NCBI GenBank assembly: GCA_013139755.1
Contig: WTAG01000498.1
Coordinates: 1 to 7,878 of the forward strand
DNA length: 7,878 nt
DNA from: Methylomarinum sp.
Lineage (GTDB): Bacteria > Pseudomonadota > Gammaproteobacteria > Methylococcales > Methylomonadaceae
Reading direction: 5' to 3'
The notes under the pieces are model-generated. The model did no database searches. It was not told where the DNA came from and worked only from the letters and a program-made list of their open reading frames with translations. Position 1 is the first letter of the stretch. Each line of letters starts with the position of its first letter. The translations under genes and the position numbers were made by a program. Below, piece after piece: positions 7,394-7,878 of this stretch.

Positions 7394-7399
7394 ATTATA
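7394..7399 (-). promoter_or_regulatory. Candidate -10 box of the miaB operon promoter
   Basis: On the minus strand this reads TATAAT, a perfect consensus -10 box. Transcription would start near 7387 and give a leader of about 70 nt. No good TTGACA-like -35 hexamer lies at 16-18 bp, and there is no TGn extension, so the promoter may need an activator or be a chance match. Confidence 0.35.
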
Positions 7400-7569
7400 A
7401 CCTGAATCAGTAACAACAACCTAAATACCAAATTTAATCCTGATAAACCGAAATTTCCAGCCACACCAACACCAGAAATAACACTTAATTTTCAACTAGT
7501 TAAATACAATTTAATATAAGCATTCATTCTTCATAGAGAAAAAATAGTGCCACGTTTCAATTAATTTAC

Positions 7570-7815
7570 CTCTGTACACGACAAAAAAACAAATTCTATT
7601 TTAACTGGTTGATTTTATAAATGGTTTTCACATAAATCATGTAGCCCGTATGAAGCTTAAGCGTAATACGGGGGCTTTATACACTAAATTCTCGTATTAC
7701 ACGCTGTTTCATACGGGCAAATAACACGATACGTTTAATTTTAATCTAGCCACAACTGCATTTTATTAAAAAAATAAATAACTTATATTTTATTGGTTTT
7801 TTGTCGTGTACAGAG
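7570..7815. mobile_element. Putative MITE-like element with 19-bp terminal inverted repeats
   Basis: CTCTGTACACGACAAAAAA at 7570-7588 is repeated exactly in inverse orientation at 7797-7815. The bases just outside form a direct repeat, TTAATTTAC (7561-7569) and TTAATTCAC (7816-7824), matching 8 of 9, which looks like a 9-bp target duplication with one later change. The roughly 246-bp interior has no credible gene, so the element would be non-autonomous and moved by a transposase elsewhere. The family is not recognised. The structure is seen directly; mobility is inferred. Confidence 0.55.
7641..7718. repeat. REP/REPIN-like double palindrome
   Basis: The first unit is GTAG followed by CCCGTAT (7645 onward is GCCCGTATG) and, after GCTTAAGC, ATACGGG. 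Its two ends can pair with each other. A second, diverged unit lies in inverse orientation at 7692-7718. Across the whole block GCCCGTATGAA (7645-7655) pairs perfectly with TTCATACGGGC (7708-7718), and GTAATACG (7663-7670) pairs with CGTATTAC (7693-7700). A GTAG head on a palindrome, in two inverted copies, resembles REP/REPIN elements. It sits inside the MITE-like element. Confidence 0.55.
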
Positions 7816-7878
7816 TTAATTCACTTAGAGCAACATAGAAAATAAACCCAATTATTTCCCAGCACTTTTATGATGCAA

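Larger units (their letters stand above)
7340..7878. other. Gene-poor AT-rich intergenic region
   Basis: No reading frame with protein-like content or RNA gene was recognised on either strand in this stretch. Apart from the miaB -10 candidate and the nested repeat element, 7400-7560 and 7825-7878 show nothing recognisable. The gene to the right lies outside the window. Confidence 0.6.

Noticed and set aside
7641..7718. CRISPR-like repeat pair
   Set aside because: There are only two units, inverted and diverged, with no regular spacers and no cas genes; a palindromic REP-like element explains it better.

Overview
The window looks like chromosomal DNA of a fairly AT-rich gammaproteobacterium. 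This is inferred from the gene order miaB-phoH-ybeY-corC, which matches the E. coli miaB-ybeZ-ybeY-ybeX block, and from a divergent mtnA/mtaD pair of the kind known from Pseudomonas. A methanotroph-like gammaproteobacterium (Methylococcales) is possible, but the sequence alone does not prove it.

Left edge (1-343): the C-terminal end of an IS200/IS605-type Y1 transposase is followed by an imperfect palindrome with one unpaired T, which fits the right end of such an element. Directly against it is the first 72 codons of a DUF3375 protein, the JetA subunit of Wadjet anti-plasmid systems. The insertion appears to have cut the gene, so the rest of any Wadjet operon would lie to the left, outside the window.

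355-2111 (minus): mtnA (methylthioribose-1-phosphate isomerase) overlaps a CysZ-like membrane protein gene by 4 nt; the jetA fragment starts 11 nt further on. 2254-3573 (plus): mtaD-type amidohydrolase, divergent from mtnA. MtaD would deaminate methylthioadenosine and MtnA would act two steps later, so the two suggest methionine salvage through methylthioinosine. The shared 142-nt intergenic region holds a plus-strand promoter candidate and a small pyrimidine-rich repeat.

3608-3634: a strong hairpin terminator between the convergent mtaD and corC. 3652-7318 (minus): a compact operon, transcribed miaB, phoH, ybeY, corC, for tRNA modification, an RNA-linked ATPase, rRNA maturation and a CBS-domain protein. 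Gaps are 4 nt, 1 nt and a 4-nt overlap.

7319-7878: about 560 nt without a credible gene. It contains a -10 candidate for miaB and a probable MITE-like element of about 246 bp (19-bp terminal inverted repeats, near-perfect 9-bp flanking direct repeat). Inside this lies a large REP/REPIN-like palindrome. The most notable points are the IS-broken jetA and this undescribed-looking nested repeat element.
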